Numbered from the stretch's first letter, positions 17,021 to 29,229 are shown. The stretch: 64,000 nucleotides of DNA from Phaeobacter sp. J2-8 (GCF_022867865.1 NZ_JALIEC010000001.1:124001-188000); one strand, 5' to 3'. Program-made: numbers and translations. The notes: a model not told the origin generated them from the sequence alone.

Positions 17021-17787
17021 CTAGATCTTCCAACCGGAATGAAGACAGGCCACGCCCATCGTCAAATTGCGGTATTTCGCCTGTTCGAACCCTGCGTCGC
17101 GCACCATTTGCAAGAATGTTTCCTGGTCGGGGAATTGCCGGATGGATTCCACCAGATATTGATAGCTGTCGCGGTCATTGGCGATCAACCGGCCCATTTC
17201 GGGAATGACATTAAATGAATAGCGGTCATAGGCCCATTGCAGGCCGGGATTGGGGATCTGGCTGAATTCCAGCACCATCAACCTCCCGCCGGGGCGCAAC
17301 ACGCGATAGGCTTCGGCCAGGGCGTCGGCAGGCCGGGTGACGTTGCGAATGCCGAAACTGATGGTGTAAACATCAAAGCTGTTGTCGGCAAAGGGCAGGG
17401 CCATCGCGTCCCCGACCACCCAATCGAGGCTGTCAGCCATGCTTTCGGCCTCGGCGCGTTTGCGGCCTTCGACCAGCATCGGCTCGGTCAGATCCAATAC
17501 GGTGGCATGGGTCGTTTCGGCCCCGCCTGCGCCCGCCCGTTTCAGGAAACGGAACGAAATATCGCCGGTGCCGCCCGCCACATCCAGCAGCTTTTGCCCG
17601 GCGCGCGGCGCCAGCCAATCCATCATCGCATCTTTCCAGATCCGGTGAATGCCCATCGACATCGCGTCGTTCATCACGTCATAGCGGGACGCAACAGAGC
17701 CGAAAACGCCCTGCACGCGGCGGCTTTTTCTTCTTCGGGCACCGTTTGGTAGCCGAAATGCGTGGTCTTGGGATTGTCCTGCGTCAT
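17021..17787 (-). pseudogene. ubiE: UbiE, ubiquinone C-methyltransferase, frameshifted near the N-terminus
   Basis: UbiE performs the SAM-dependent C-methylation in ubiquinone synthesis. The first 23 residues ([20 protein letters not shown] onward) are read in one frame and the rest ([20 protein letters not shown] to HSGWKI) in another. One base is missing near 17717-17722 in the coding context AAAGCCGCCGCGTG. Restored, it has 255 residues with the SAM motif [12 protein letters not shown]. Because the long reading frame beyond the shift is fully conserved and the gene should be needed for respiration, sequencing error is likelier than real loss. Confidence 0.88.
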
Positions 17788-17873
17788 GGGGCTTGCCGTT
17801 TGGTTCCAGTTGCGTGTTGTTATAGTGCGCTGACAGGCCGACACAATGCGGCCCTTTGTATGGGAGCACCGAC

Positions 17874-18725
17874 TTGCCCGAATTACCCGAAGTTGAAACC
17901 GTGCGCCGCGGCATGGCCCCGGCAATGGAGGGCGACGTGATCGCAGCCGCGGCGGTAAATCGGCCTGATCTGCGCTGGCCATTTCCGGAGAATATGGCGG
18001 CGCGGCTGACTGGGCGGCGGGTTCTGGCCCTGCGGCGCCGGTCGAAATACATCCTGGCCGACCTCGATTCCGGGGAAACCCTGTTGATCCATCTCGGTAT
18101 GTCGGGCCGCATCCTGATTTCCGGCGATCCGCAGGGGCGGTTTGTGCGTGATCACCCGTCGGCGGAAAAACATGATCATGTGGTCTTCGACATGGCGGGC
18201 GGGGCGCGCATCACATTCAACGACCCGCGTCGGTTCGGCGCGATGGATCTTTTGCCGACCGTAGGCGCAGAAGATCACCCGCTTCTGGCCAAGCTGGGGC
18301 CGGAACCTTTGGGCAATGATTTCAGCGAAACCTACCTGGCCACGGCGTTGGCCCGTCGTAACACGCCGATCAAATCCGCGCTTCTGGATCAGAAAATCGT
18401 CGCAGGATTGGGTAATATCTATGTGTGCGAGGCATTATTTCGTTGCGGAATATCCCCAATTCGCAAAGCGCGTGATCTTTCTGAAACACAGATGCACGCG
18501 TTGGTGCCGGTCATTCGCGACGTGTTGATGGCGGCGATTGAAGCGGGGGGATCATCGCTCAAGGATTTTCGCCAAGCCGATGGAGAACTTGGATATTTTC
18601 AGCACAGCTTTGATGTTTATGGCCGCGAGGGCGACCCCTGTCGCACCCCGGATTGTGACGATACAATTGCCCGTATCGTGCAATCTGGGCGATCAAGCTT
18701 CTATTGTGCCAACTGTCAAAGATAG
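17874..18725 (+). CDS. mutM: MutM, formamidopyrimidine-DNA glycosylase
   Basis: Fpg/MutM excises 8-oxoguanine and other oxidised purines and nicks the site. The start is set at a TTG (17874) because the mature enzyme needs Pro as its first residue for catalysis, and this codon gives (M)[12 protein letters not shown] after a GGGAGC ribosome site. The 283-residue product has the helix-two-turn-helix '[15 protein letters not shown]' and a C-terminal zinc finger with Cys pairs in 'CRTPDC' and 'CANC'. It is divergent from ubiE. Confidence 0.95.
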   Translation: MPELPEVETVRRGMAPAMEGDVIAAAAVNRPDLRWPFPENMAARLTGRRVLALRRRSKYILADLDSGETLLIHLGMSGRILISGDPQGRFVRDHPSAEKHDHVVFDMAGGARITFNDPRRFGAMDLLPTVGAEDHPLLAKLGPEPLGNDFSETYLATALARRNTPIKSALLDQKIVAGLGNIYVCEALFRCGISPIRKARDLSETQMHALVPVIRDVLMAAIEAGGSSLKDFRQADGELGYFQHSFDVYGREGDPCRTPDCDDTIARIVQSGRSSFYCANCQR

Positions 18726-18789
18726 CTTGAACCGCGCAATCAAGCTGATAAGCACGGGAAACTGACCGAAACAACGGAAAGCTTTTTAC

Positions 18790-19668
18790 ATGGCCTATGA
18801 GACGATCATCGTCGAAGTAGAAGACCACGTTGCCACCATCACCCTGAACCGTCCCGACGCGCTGAATGCGCTGAACTCGCAATTGTTGGGCGAGCTGTGT
18901 CAGGCGCTGGGCGAGGCGACGAAAAACGACAAGGTGCGCTGCATTGTGCTGACCGGCTCGGCCAAGGCCTTTGCCGCCGGGGCGGACATCAAGGAAATGT
19001 CCGAAAAGTCCTTTGTCGATGTCTTCACCCAGGATTTCTTTGGTCCTGAACATGCCCAGATCATGGGTGTGCGCAAGCCGATCATCGCCGCTGTGGCGGG
19101 GTATGCGCTGGGCGGCGGTTGCGAGCTTGCAATGATGTGTGACTTCATCATTGCGGCGGACACTGCAAAATTTGGCCAGCCAGAGATCAACCTTGGCGTG
19201 ATTGCCGGGCTCGGCGGCACCCAGCGTTTGACACGGCTGGTGGGCAAATCGAAATCCATGGACATGCACCTGACCGGGCGTTTCATGGATGCAGAAGAGG
19301 CCGAGCGCGCCGGTCTTGTCAGCCGCGTGGTGCCCGCCAAGAAGCTGATGGAAGAAGCCCAGGGCGCAGCCCAGAAAATAGCCGAAAAATCCATGCTGGC
19401 CGCAAGCGCCGCCAAGGAAGCCGTGAACCGGGCCGAAGAAGTGTCGCTGGCCGAGGGGCTGTTGTTTGAAAAGCGGCTGTTCCATTCGCTGTTTGCCAGC
19501 GAAGACAGACCGAAGGCATGGCAGCGTTCCAGGAAAAGCGTCAGCCGCAGTTCCGCGACAAGTAATCACACAGGCAAAGGCCGGATTGTCCAAATTTGGC
19601 CTTTGCAAACGCGGCGAAGTTGCGTATATCCCGCCGCCATACATGCGCGTGCAGCCCGCTTAGGCTAA
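18790..19668 (+). CDS. Enoyl-CoA hydratase, crotonase family, with a C-terminal frameshift
   Basis: Crotonases hydrate trans-2-enoyl-CoA in beta-oxidation. The first 239 residues are typical: the CoA/oxyanion-hole loop '[15 protein letters not shown]', '[16 protein letters not shown]', and the catalytic Glu region '[19 protein letters not shown]'. After the codon near 19504 the frame changes into an unrelated tail of about 54 residues. The expected tail ([20 protein letters not shown], stop at 19563-19565) is in the neighbouring frame, so one base is missing near 19507. The restored protein would have 258 residues. It lies between mutM and rpsT, a common order in Rhodobacterales. Confidence 0.88.
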   Translation: MAYETIIVEVEDHVATITLNRPDALNALNSQLLGELCQALGEATKNDKVRCIVLTGSAKAFAAGADIKEMSEKSFVDVFTQDFFGPEHAQIMGVRKPIIAAVAGYALGGGCELAMMCDFIIAADTAKFGQPEINLGVIAGLGGTQRLTRLVGKSKSMDMHLTGRFMDAEEAERAGLVSRVVPAKKLMEEAQGAAQKIAEKSMLAASAAKEAVNRAEEVSLAEGLLFEKRLFHSLFASEDRPKAWQRSRKSVSRSSATSNHTGKGRIVQIWPLQTRRSCVYPAAIHARAARLG

Positions 19669-19761
19669 AATCATCTCAGACCGGTGCCAGTTTTGGCCGG
19701 GGTCCGGGCGGTCCGGCATTGCGCTATTGAAAATACCAGACCCTCGAAAGGGAAGATCAGC

Positions 19762-20025
19762 ATGGCAAATACGCCCCAGTCCAAAAAACGCGCCCGCCAG
19801 AACGAGAAACGTTTTGCCGTCAACAAAGCCCGTCGTTCGCGCATGCGCACCTATCTGCGCAAAGTAGAAGAAGCGATCGAAGCTGGTGACAAAGAGGTTG
19901 CGGTTGCCGCACTTCGCGCCGCTCAGCCCGAGCTGATGCGTGGCGTTACTAAAGGTATCCTGCACAAAAACACCGCCGCGCGGAAGATGTCGCGCCTGGC
20001 CGCACGGGTCAAAGCCATCGGCTGA
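19762..20025 (+). CDS. rpsT: Ribosomal protein S20
   Basis: S20 binds 16S rRNA early in 30S assembly. The 87-residue basic protein starts '[18 protein letters not shown]' and has the family helix pair '[19 protein letters not shown]' and '[19 protein letters not shown]'. The ATG at 19762 has GGGAAGATC upstream; the longer frame from 19684 is upstream leader. Confidence 0.97.
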   Translation: MANTPQSKKRARQNEKRFAVNKARRSRMRTYLRKVEEAIEAGDKEVAVAALRAAQPELMRGVTKGILHKNTAARKMSRLAARVKAIG

Positions 20026-20068
20026 GTCGCGCTGAAATCGCGTTTCCACGTCGCTATACAAAACGCAA

Positions 20069-20098
20069 GGGCACCCGGATCTTCGGGTGTCTTTTTTT
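20069..20098 (+). terminator. rpsT intrinsic terminator
   Basis: A hairpin with CACCCG paired to CGGGTG around a short loop, followed by a run of seven T residues at 20092-20098. Confidence 0.9.
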
Positions 20099-20520
20099 GT
20101 TTCAAAGGCCTTTCATTGGCGGGTTTGTGTCCTGTCTGCACAGCCCGATAGATTTTTTTCGCCATTCCCTGAGTCAACATTTAGTTTGGGTTGCCGCTCC
20201 GCGGCGCGACTTGCTAAGTTCATCTTGCGATTCATGTCGTGAAGTTGGGGGGACAGGCGGAAACAGTCGATTTGCCACGACTGGCTTGGTCAAAGAACCA
20301 CCGGAAAGCGGTGGAATTTGAACGAGTTAGAGCATTTGCTCACAGCCATGTCCAACAAGTTAGGTTCGGCCAGATACCGATTCCCAGGGGCACTCACCCC
20401 TGGTCGGGAAAGGTGTCTGTACAGGTAGGCGCACGCTGTTGGGTATCCGGCAGGGGACCGTGCGGCGCGTTCTATTAGTAGGGACCGGATGTTGAGGGAC
20501 ATCCGGAAAATCGGGAACAG
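20099..20520 (+). promoter_or_regulatory. Long dnaA leader region with two hairpins
   Basis: About 420 bases without a convincing gene between the rpsT terminator and dnaA. It holds two clean inverted repeats on the leader side: CCAGGGG/CCCCTGG at 20384-20403 (six-base loop) and CCGGATGT/ACATCCGG at 20485-20506 (six-base loop), the second ending 14 bases before the dnaA ATG. I looked for DnaA boxes (TTATCCACA-like) and saw none, so there is no sequence support here for a replication origin. Confidence 0.5.
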
Positions 20521-21948
20521 ATGCAGGGACAAATGACAGAAGACCAATGGGGAGCACTACAAGGGCAGTTGCGGGAAACCGTGGGGGCAAACAATTATGC
20601 CAACTGGATTGAGCCGCTCGAATTCGAAGGTGTGACAGACGGGATCGCCCGCTTTGCTGTGCCAACCAGTTTTCTGGGCAACTATGTGCACCGGAATTAT
20701 GGCGAGCTGCTGCAATACACGATGAGCACGGCAGGCGCCGAAGTGCGCCGTCTTCAATTCGACGTGCCGGCGAACAAGGCAACCAGCCCAATGGCGCAGG
20801 CCGGGCAGAGTGCCAAAATGTCTCCGGTGCCGCGCGGCCCGGCAAAACCCGCCCCGTCGAAGTCGTCGCAGCCCAAGTCAATGCCGAGGTCCGATATGGC
20901 TGATCTGTTGCCAAGCGCACCTTTGGACAAACGATTCACCTTTGACACGTTTGTCGTCGGTAAACCGAACGAATTGGCGCATGCTGCCGCGCGCCGGGTG
21001 GGCGAGGGCGGTGAAGTCACCTTTAACCCGCTGTTTCTCTATGGTGGCGTCGGATTGGGCAAAACCCACCTGATGCATGCCATCGCATGGGAGCTGAAGT
21101 CGCGTTCGCCGCATTTGAATGTGCTGTATCTGTCGGCCGAACAATTCATGTATCGCTTTGTTCAGGCGCTGCGCGACCGCAAGATGATGGATTTCAAACA
21201 GATCTTCCGTTCGGTTGATGTGCTGATGGTCGATGACGTGCAATTCATCGCCGGCAAGGATTCCACCCAAGAGGAATTCTTTCACACTTTCAACGCGCTG
21301 GTCGATCAGAACAAACAGATCATCATTTCCGCGGACCGTGCGCCGGGCGAAATCAAGGATCTGGAAAACCGGATTCAGTCGCGTCTGCAATCGGGCCTGG
21401 TGGTGGATCTGCACCCCACCGATTATGAACTGCGTCTGGGTATTCTGCATTCCAAACTGGCCACGCATCGTCTGCAATATCCCGAGCTGGAGTTGGACGA
21501 AAAGGTTCTGGAATTCCTGGCGCATCGTATTTCCACCAACGTGCGCGTGCTGGAAGGGGCGCTGACCCGGCTGTTCGCCTTTGCGTCGCTTGTTGGTCGG
21601 CCGATCACCATGGAGCTGACGCAAGATTGTCTTGCAGACGTGCTGCGGGCATCGGAACGCAAGATCACCATCGAGGAAATCCAGCGTCAGGTGGCCGAGC
21701 ATTACAATATTCGCCTGTCTGAACTGGTCGGGCCGAAGCGGCTGCGGGTCTTTGCCCGTCCGCGTCAGGTGGCAATGTATCTCTGCAAACAATTGACCAG
21801 CCGGTCCTTGCCGGAAATTGGCCGTCGGTTTGGCGGGCGCGATCATACCACGGTCATGCATGGCGTGCGTCGGATTGAAGAGTTGAAGATCCAGGATGGC
21901 CAGATTGCCGAAGATCTGGAAATGCTGCGCCGGACGCTGGAAGCCTAG
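20521..21948 (+). CDS. dnaA: DnaA, chromosomal replication initiator
   Basis: DnaA is the AAA+ initiator that opens oriC. The 475-residue protein has an N-terminal domain I ('NNYANWIEPLEF'), a Pro/Ser-rich linker (residues 85-130), the AAA+ core with Walker A GGVGLGKT at residues 175-182 and Walker B 'VLMVDDVQFIAG', and the DNA-binding signature 'GGRDHTTVMHGVRRIEE' near the C-terminus. An ATG at 20533 (MTEDQWG) is an equally plausible start and gives the N-terminus seen in relatives. Confidence 0.97.
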   Translation: MQGQMTEDQWGALQGQLRETVGANNYANWIEPLEFEGVTDGIARFAVPTSFLGNYVHRNYGELLQYTMSTAGAEVRRLQFDVPANKATSPMAQAGQSAKMSPVPRGPAKPAPSKSSQPKSMPRSDMADLLPSAPLDKRFTFDTFVVGKPNELAHAAARRVGEGGEVTFNPLFLYGGVGLGKTHLMHAIAWELKSRSPHLNVLYLSAEQFMYRFVQALRDRKMMDFKQIFRSVDVLMVDDVQFIAGKDSTQEEFFHTFNALVDQNKQIIISADRAPGEIKDLENRIQSRLQSGLVVDLHPTDYELRLGILHSKLATHRLQYPELELDEKVLEFLAHRISTNVRVLEGALTRLFAFASLVGRPITMELTQDCLADVLRASERKITIEEIQRQVAEHYNIRLSELVGPKRLRVFARPRQVAMYLCKQLTSRSLPEIGRRFGGRDHTTVMHGVRRIEELKIQDGQIAEDLEMLRRTLEA

Positions 21949-21966
21949 GCCATAGTTGCCAAAAGA

Positions 21967-21992
21967 GCAGGCAAGAGACTTTCCTTGCCTGC
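21967..21992 (+). terminator. Hairpin after dnaA
   Basis: GCAGGCAAG (21967-21975) pairs with CTTGCCTGC (21984-21992) around an eight-base loop, starting 18 bases after the dnaA stop. No T-run follows, so termination strength is uncertain; it may separate dnaA from dnaN partially. Confidence 0.55.
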
Positions 21993-22111
21993 GGCACCCT
22001 TGACGCCCCCCTCAAACCATTGGAAACCTCACAGGAACGCCCGAAAAGGGCTTGGAGCACATGGGGGATGCGGCTAACGTGCCGGTTCCGGGCTTTCGGA
22101 GGGACAGGGAT

Positions 22112-23230
22112 ATGAAGATCAGTATCGAACGCGGCACATTGCTCAAGGCAGTGGCGCAGGCGCAATCGGTTGTCGAACGGCGCAACACCATCCCGATCCT
22201 GGCAAATGTGCTGATCGAGGCGGAGGGGGACACCGTGTCCTTTCGGGCGACCGATCTCGACATCGAAGTGGTGGACAAGGCCCCGGCCCAGGTCGAGCGC
22301 GCCGGTGCAACGACGGTCTCTGCCGTCACATTGCACGAAATTGTCCGCAAATTGCCGGACGGCGCCTTGGTCACGCTGACCGAAGAGCCAACAAATGGTC
22401 GTCTAACGGTCGAAGCCGGGCGGTCCAACTTCTCTTTGGCGACCCTGCCAAAAGAAGATTTCCCGGTTATGGCGACCTCGGAATATTCGTCGAACTTTTC
22501 CGCCCCGGCCCCGGTGCTGCGCCGGTTGTTCGACAAATCGAAATTCGCGATTTCGACGGAAGAAACCCGGTATTACCTGAACGGCGTGTATATGCATGTC
22601 TCGGATGCCGAAGGCGGCAAGGTTCTGCGCTGTGTGGCGACCGATGGTCACCGGCTGGCGCGGATTGACGCTGATCTGCCTGATGGTGCGGCGGAAATGC
22701 CCGGCGTGATTGTCCCGCGCAAGACCGTGGGCGAAATGCGCAAGCTTCTGGATGATGACGATATGGAAATCGCGGTTTCTGTGTCGGAAACCAAAGTGCG
22801 CTTTGCCACCCCCGAAATCACCCTGACGTCCAAGGTCATTGACGGCACATTCCCCGACTACACCCGCGTCATTCCCCAGGGCAACACCCGCAAGCTGGAA
22901 GTGGATGCATCCGATTTCGCCCGCGCGGTGGACCGGGTTGCGACCGTCAGTTCGGAACGTTCGCGGGCGGTGAAATTGTCGCTTGACGAAGATCGGCTGG
23001 TACTGTCGGTCAATGCGCCCGACAGCGGTGCAGCCGAAGAAGAGCTGGCCGTGGCCTATGCCGACGAGCGGCTGGAAATCGGGTTCAACGCGAAATACCT
23101 GCTGGAAATCGCCAGCCAGGTGGATCGTGAAAACGCGGTGTTCATGTTCAATTCCTCCGGTGATCCGACCCTGATGCGCGAAGGCAACGACACCAGCGCG
23201 GTCTATGTCGTCATGCCGATGCGGGTATAA
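22112..23230 (+). CDS. dnaN: DnaN, DNA polymerase III sliding clamp
   Basis: DnaN is the beta clamp that tethers polymerase to DNA. The 372-residue product starts MKISIERGTLLKAVAQAQ and ends 'NDTSAVYVVMPMRV', as typical of clamps, and has three repeated clamp folds including 'FAISTEETRYYLNGVYMHV'. The ATG at 22112 has GGAGGGACAGG upstream; an in-frame start at 22052 would add a 20-residue tail not seen in the family. Confidence 0.97.
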   Translation: MKISIERGTLLKAVAQAQSVVERRNTIPILANVLIEAEGDTVSFRATDLDIEVVDKAPAQVERAGATTVSAVTLHEIVRKLPDGALVTLTEEPTNGRLTVEAGRSNFSLATLPKEDFPVMATSEYSSNFSAPAPVLRRLFDKSKFAISTEETRYYLNGVYMHVSDAEGGKVLRCVATDGHRLARIDADLPDGAAEMPGVIVPRKTVGEMRKLLDDDDMEIAVSVSETKVRFATPEITLTSKVIDGTFPDYTRVIPQGNTRKLEVDASDFARAVDRVATVSSERSRAVKLSLDEDRLVLSVNAPDSGAAEEELAVAYADERLEIGFNAKYLLEIASQVDRENAVFMFNSSGDPTLMREGNDTSAVYVVMPMRV

Positions 23231-23246
23231 CGGGGCAGGGCACAGA

Positions 23247-24359
23247 TTGCCCTCTGCGCTGCCCAGCCATCTGACCCGTCTGAAACTGTCGCATTTTCGC
23301 TCGCATAAACATGTGGCGATGACCTGTGATGCGCGTCCAGTGGCCCTGTTTGGTGACAATGGCGCGGGCAAGACCAATATCCTGGAGGCAGTGTCGCTGT
23401 TTTCCCCCGGTCGCGGGCTGCGCCGTGCCAGCGCCGAGGATATGACCCGCCGCCCCGAGGCATTGGGCTGGAAGATCTCTGGCGAGTTGCATGTCGAAGG
23501 CCGCCCGCGCGAAATTGAGAGCCAATCGGAAAACGGCGCATCGCGGCAGGTGAAGGTGGACGGCAAACCCGCCGCACAGGTGGCTTTGGCCAAATTGGCC
23601 CGCGTGCTGTGGTTAATCCCCGCAATGGATCGGTTATGGATAGAAGGCGCAGATGGGCGGCGGCGGTTTCTGGACCGGATGACGCTCAGCTTTTTCCCCG
23701 ATCATGCCCAAGCGGTGCTCGATTACGAAAAGGCAATGCGGGAACGCAATCGTCTGCTCAAGGATCAGGCGCGCGACGGTCATTGGTATGCCGCGTTAGA
23801 GGTGCAGATGGCCCGTGCCGGCGCGGTGATCCATGGCAATCGCCAGGCCACCCTGACGCGGATCGCTGCGGCCCAGGCAGAGGCCGAGACCGCGTTTCCG
23901 GTCAGTACCCTGGAACTGACGGCACCAGATGATGACATGCCGGACGGGGAAGAGGCGCTGCGCACCGCCCTTGCCAACAGCCGATCCCGCGACATGATCG
24001 TCGGTCGGGCGATGATTGGACCGCACCGCACCGATCTTCATGCGGTTTACACCGCCAAGGGTACGCTGGCCCGTGATTGTTCCACCGGCGAGCAGAAGGC
24101 GCTTTTGATTTCGCTGATACTGGCCAATGCCCGCGCGCTGGCCAATGACATCGGCAGCCCGCCGATCCTGTTGCTGGACGAGGTCGCGGCACATCTGGAC
24201 GCGGCCCGCCGCGCCGCGCTTTATGATGAAATCTGGGCGCTGGGCGCGCAGGCCTGGATGACCGGCACCGGCGCGGAATTGTTCACCGACCTTGGGGATC
24301 GCGCGCAACGGTTCGAAGTGTCGGAAACCGTGGGCGAATCCCGGGTGGCGCCCGCCTAG
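23247..24359 (+). CDS. recF: RecF, recombination/gap repair protein
   Basis: RecF is an SMC-like ATPase that helps load RecA at single-strand gaps. The 370-residue product starts near a TTG at 23247, 16 bases after dnaN, preceded by GGGGCAGGG. It has 'LTRLKLSHFRSHK', Walker A GDNGAGKT (about residues 36-43), the ABC signature 'STGEQKALLISLILA' and Walker B 'ILLLDEVAAHLD'. An ATG at 23205 would overlap dnaN and add unrelated residues. Confidence 0.92.
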   Translation: MPSALPSHLTRLKLSHFRSHKHVAMTCDARPVALFGDNGAGKTNILEAVSLFSPGRGLRRASAEDMTRRPEALGWKISGELHVEGRPREIESQSENGASRQVKVDGKPAAQVALAKLARVLWLIPAMDRLWIEGADGRRRFLDRMTLSFFPDHAQAVLDYEKAMRERNRLLKDQARDGHWYAALEVQMARAGAVIHGNRQATLTRIAAAQAEAETAFPVSTLELTAPDDDMPDGEEALRTALANSRSRDMIVGRAMIGPHRTDLHAVYTAKGTLARDCSTGEQKALLISLILANARALANDIGSPPILLLDEVAAHLDAARRAALYDEIWALGAQAWMTGTGAELFTDLGDRAQRFEVSETVGESRVAPA

Positions 24360-24376
24360 GGGCCACGCAGAGGTGA

Positions 24377-26872
<2,496 letters not shown>

Positions 26873-26900
26873 GGTCTTTCGGCCAAGCGGATAAACCTGC

Positions 26901-26926
26901 GTGGCGCGCATGATTTTGCGCGTCAC
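26901..26926 (+). terminator. Hairpin after gyrB
   Basis: GTGGCGCGCA (26901-26910) pairs with TGCGCGTCAC (26917-26926) with one mismatch. It lies 28 bases after the gyrB stop and ahead of the convergent LysR gene. Confidence 0.6.
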
Positions 26927-27050
26927 GGATGGCGTATGAATATATGTAACCGCTTCTATTCAATGGCTTGGGCCTTGTTGCCCAAACCGGTTGATCGGAC
27001 ACAAGGGCATTGGGCCAACCCTCGGCTGGCTTCGAAAAGCGGCCCATCCA

Positions 27051-27950
27051 TCAGGAGCCTGCGGTCGATATATCCTCATCATTCGCAAGATGGTGGATCA
27101 GGGCGCGCACGCGGCGGGTCAGGCGGCGGTTTTGTGGGAACAATGCGGCCACGGTGTAGGGCGCGACGCGATATTCCGGGAAAAGCTCGATCAGGGCACC
27201 GGACTGCAAAGCCTCGGCGACAGAATAGGCCGGGCAACGCGCGATGCCGGCCCCCGCTATGGCAAGGCGCGCCGTCGCTGCGGGCGCATTCGCGCGGAGC
27301 CGACCGGTGAGATGAATCGCCACCGGCGCTCCGTCTACATTGAACCTCCAGATTGTCGGGTCCGTCATGTTGCCATCCAGAATGCAATCATGCGTGGGCA
27401 GCGCGTTTGGATGCGCCGGTGTTCCCGCACGCTCCAGATAGGCGGGCGCCGCGCTCACGATCAGGGGCATCGGCCCCAGTTGCCGCACCTTGAGCGAGCT
27501 GTCGCGCATGGGGCCGATCCGCACAGCAAGGTCCAGCCCCTCTTCGATGATCGAAACCCTTTGATCTGAAAGCCGAAGGTCAATGTCGACCTCGGGATGT
27601 TGCGCCGCAAAGGCCGCAAGCGAGGGTGCAAGCCGGACAGAGCCAAATCCGGTCGGGGCGGAAATGCGTATCACCCCGCGCAATGACCTTTGTTCATTTC
27701 GAACCGTTTCTTCAAGCTCGTCAAAACCCTCCAGTAGCGGTTCGCACATGGCCAGATACGTCGCGCCCGCATCGGTCAGCGAAACACTGCGTGTTGTCCG
27801 GTTGAGCAGTTGAACCCCCAACGCATCTTCCAGATCGGCAACATATTTGCTGACCAATCGCGCGGATTTCCCCAGGCGTTTGGCCGCCGTGGTAAAGGAC
27901 GCGTGTTTTGCAACCAATGCAAAGGCGCGCATTCGGTCGATCTTATCCAT
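27051..27950 (-). CDS. LysR-family transcriptional regulator
   Basis: A 299-residue LysR-type protein with an N-terminal winged helix-turn-helix ('FTTAAKRLGKSARLVSKYVA', then 'LEDALGVQLLNRTTRSVSLT') and a C-terminal effector domain. It is divergent from the GST-DUF1348-reductase operon, and the shared gap contains a T-N11-A operator. It most likely controls that operon in response to an unknown, perhaps electrophilic, ligand. The ATG at 27950 gives the usual MDKIDRMRAF start. Confidence 0.92.
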   Translation of the reverse strand: MDKIDRMRAFALVAKHASFTTAAKRLGKSARLVSKYVADLEDALGVQLLNRTTRSVSLTDAGATYLAMCEPLLEGFDELEETVRNEQRSLRGVIRISAPTGFGSVRLAPSLAAFAAQHPEVDIDLRLSDQRVSIIEEGLDLAVRIGPMRDSSLKVRQLGPMPLIVSAAPAYLERAGTPAHPNALPTHDCILDGNMTDPTIWRFNVDGAPVAIHLTGRLRANAPAATARLAIAGAGIARCPAYSVAEALQSGALIELFPEYRVAPYTVAALFPQNRRLTRRVRALIHHLANDEDISTAGS

Positions 27951-28005
27951 GGCGCATTGCGCCCTGTGGGGGCTTAAACATCCTCTGAAAGTGGCAATTA
28001 TCATC

Positions 28006-28026
28006 CAGATGCGCAAGTGGCATCTG
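28006..28026. promoter_or_regulatory. LysR-type operator (T-N11-A) between LysR gene and GST
   Basis: The 7-base inverted repeat CAGATGC-N7-GCATCTG is perfect, and its inner ATGC-N7-GCAT fits the classical LysR box with T at 28010 and A at 28022. It lies 55 to 75 bases upstream of the LysR start and 40 to 60 bases upstream of the GST start. Confidence 0.65.
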
Positions 28027-28065
28027 ATGGGGCAGACACGCCAAACACAAAGCAGGAGCTGAAAG

Positions 28066-28686
28066 ATGTCCAACGCCGTTCGCATTCACCACTTTCCGAA
28101 ATCTGGCCATGCCCACCGTGCCTTGGTCTTTGCCAAGCTTGCGGGGATTGCCCATGACGCGGTTCATGTCGATCTGGCGGCGGGCGCCCACAAGACGCCG
28201 GAATTTCTGGCGATGAACCCGAACGGTCAGGTGCCCGTTCTGGAAGACGGCGATGTGATCGTGTCGGATTCCAATGCCATCCTTGTCTATCTTGCGCGCC
28301 AATATGCGCCCGATTGGATGCCAAGTGATGCGGTGGGTGAGGCCAACGTGCAGCGCTGGTTGACGCTGGCGGCGGGTGAAATCGCCTTTGGCTCTTGTGC
28401 CGCCCGTCTGATTACCGTGTTTGGCGCGCCGCTGAATGCCGATTTTGCCGCCGCAACCGCCGCCAAGGCGATGCAAAAGCTCGAAGCGGGTTTGGCGGGG
28501 CGCGATTGGCTGGTCGGGGATCGCCCAACCATCGCCGACGTTGCCGCCTATTCCTATACGGCACATGCGCCCGAAGGGAATATCTCGCTTGACCCCTATC
28601 CCAATGTGCGCGCCTGGCTCACCCGTTTCGAGGCGCTTGATGGCTTTGAAGCGATGCCCGCCACCGCAGCGGGCCTTGTTGCCTGA
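28066..28686 (+). CDS. Glutathione S-transferase
   Basis: A 206-residue GST with the thioredoxin-like N-terminal domain ('GQVPVLEDGDVIVSDSNAIL', where the VPVL cis-Pro and SDSNAI Ser contact glutathione) and the all-helical C-terminal domain ('WLVGDRPTIADVAAYSYTA'). It is first in a probable operon with a DUF1348 protein and a flavin reductase. The role is likely detoxification of electrophiles; the substrate is unknown. Confidence 0.9.
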   Translation: MSNAVRIHHFPKSGHAHRALVFAKLAGIAHDAVHVDLAAGAHKTPEFLAMNPNGQVPVLEDGDVIVSDSNAILVYLARQYAPDWMPSDAVGEANVQRWLTLAAGEIAFGSCAARLITVFGAPLNADFAAATAAKAMQKLEAGLAGRDWLVGDRPTIADVAAYSYTAHAPEGNISLDPYPNVRAWLTRFEALDGFEAMPATAAGLVA

Positions 28687-28752
28687 TCCTGTGTTGGGTG
28701 GAGGCCGCTTTCTGCACCTTCACCCGATCCCCTGCCAGCCAAGGATTTTTCG

Positions 28753-29229
28753 ATGACCGATATCGCCCCCCGCCATCCTCTGCCCCCGTTCACCCGCGAC
28801 ACCGCGATTGAGAAGGTCCGTCTTGCCGAAGATGGTTGGAACGGGCGCGACCCGGCCAAAGTCACGCGCGCCTATACCCCCGACAGCAAGTGGCGCAATC
28901 GGGCCGAATTTCCACAAGGCCATGCCGAGATCGAGGCGTTCCTGACCCGCAAATGGGCCAAGGAACTCGACTATCGTTTGATCAAGGAGTTGTGGGCCTA
29001 TGCGGGCAACCGCATCGCGGTGCGCTACGCCTATGAATACCACGACGACAGCGGCAACTGGTTCCGTGCCTACGGGAACGAGAATTGGGAATTCGACAAA
29101 AACGGCTATATGGCCAATCGGTTTGCCAGCATCAACGAACACCCGATCACGGAAAAAGAGCGCAAGTTCCACTGGCCCCTTGGGCGGCGACCGGACGGTC
29201 ATCCGGGACTAAGCGATCTGGACCTCTGA
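28753..29229 (+). CDS. DUF1348 (NTF2-like) family protein
   Basis: A 158-residue soluble protein of the SnoaL/NTF2-like fold group. It shows the family core '[20 protein letters not shown]', '[20 protein letters not shown]' and '[20 protein letters not shown]'. Proteins of this group are small cone-shaped enzymes or binding proteins; the reaction is unknown. It lies 66 bases after GST. Confidence 0.88.
   Translation: MTDIAPRHPLPPFTRDTAIEKVRLAEDGWNGRDPAKVTRAYTPDSKWRNRAEFPQGHAEIEAFLTRKWAKELDYRLIKELWAYAGNRIAVRYAYEYHDDSGNWFRAYGNENWEFDKNGYMANRFASINEHPITEKERKFHWPLGRRPDGHPGLSDLDL

Noticed and set aside
20099-20520. Replication origin near dnaA
   Set aside because: No cluster of DnaA boxes or A+T-rich unwinding region was seen; in many Alphaproteobacteria oriC is elsewhere.
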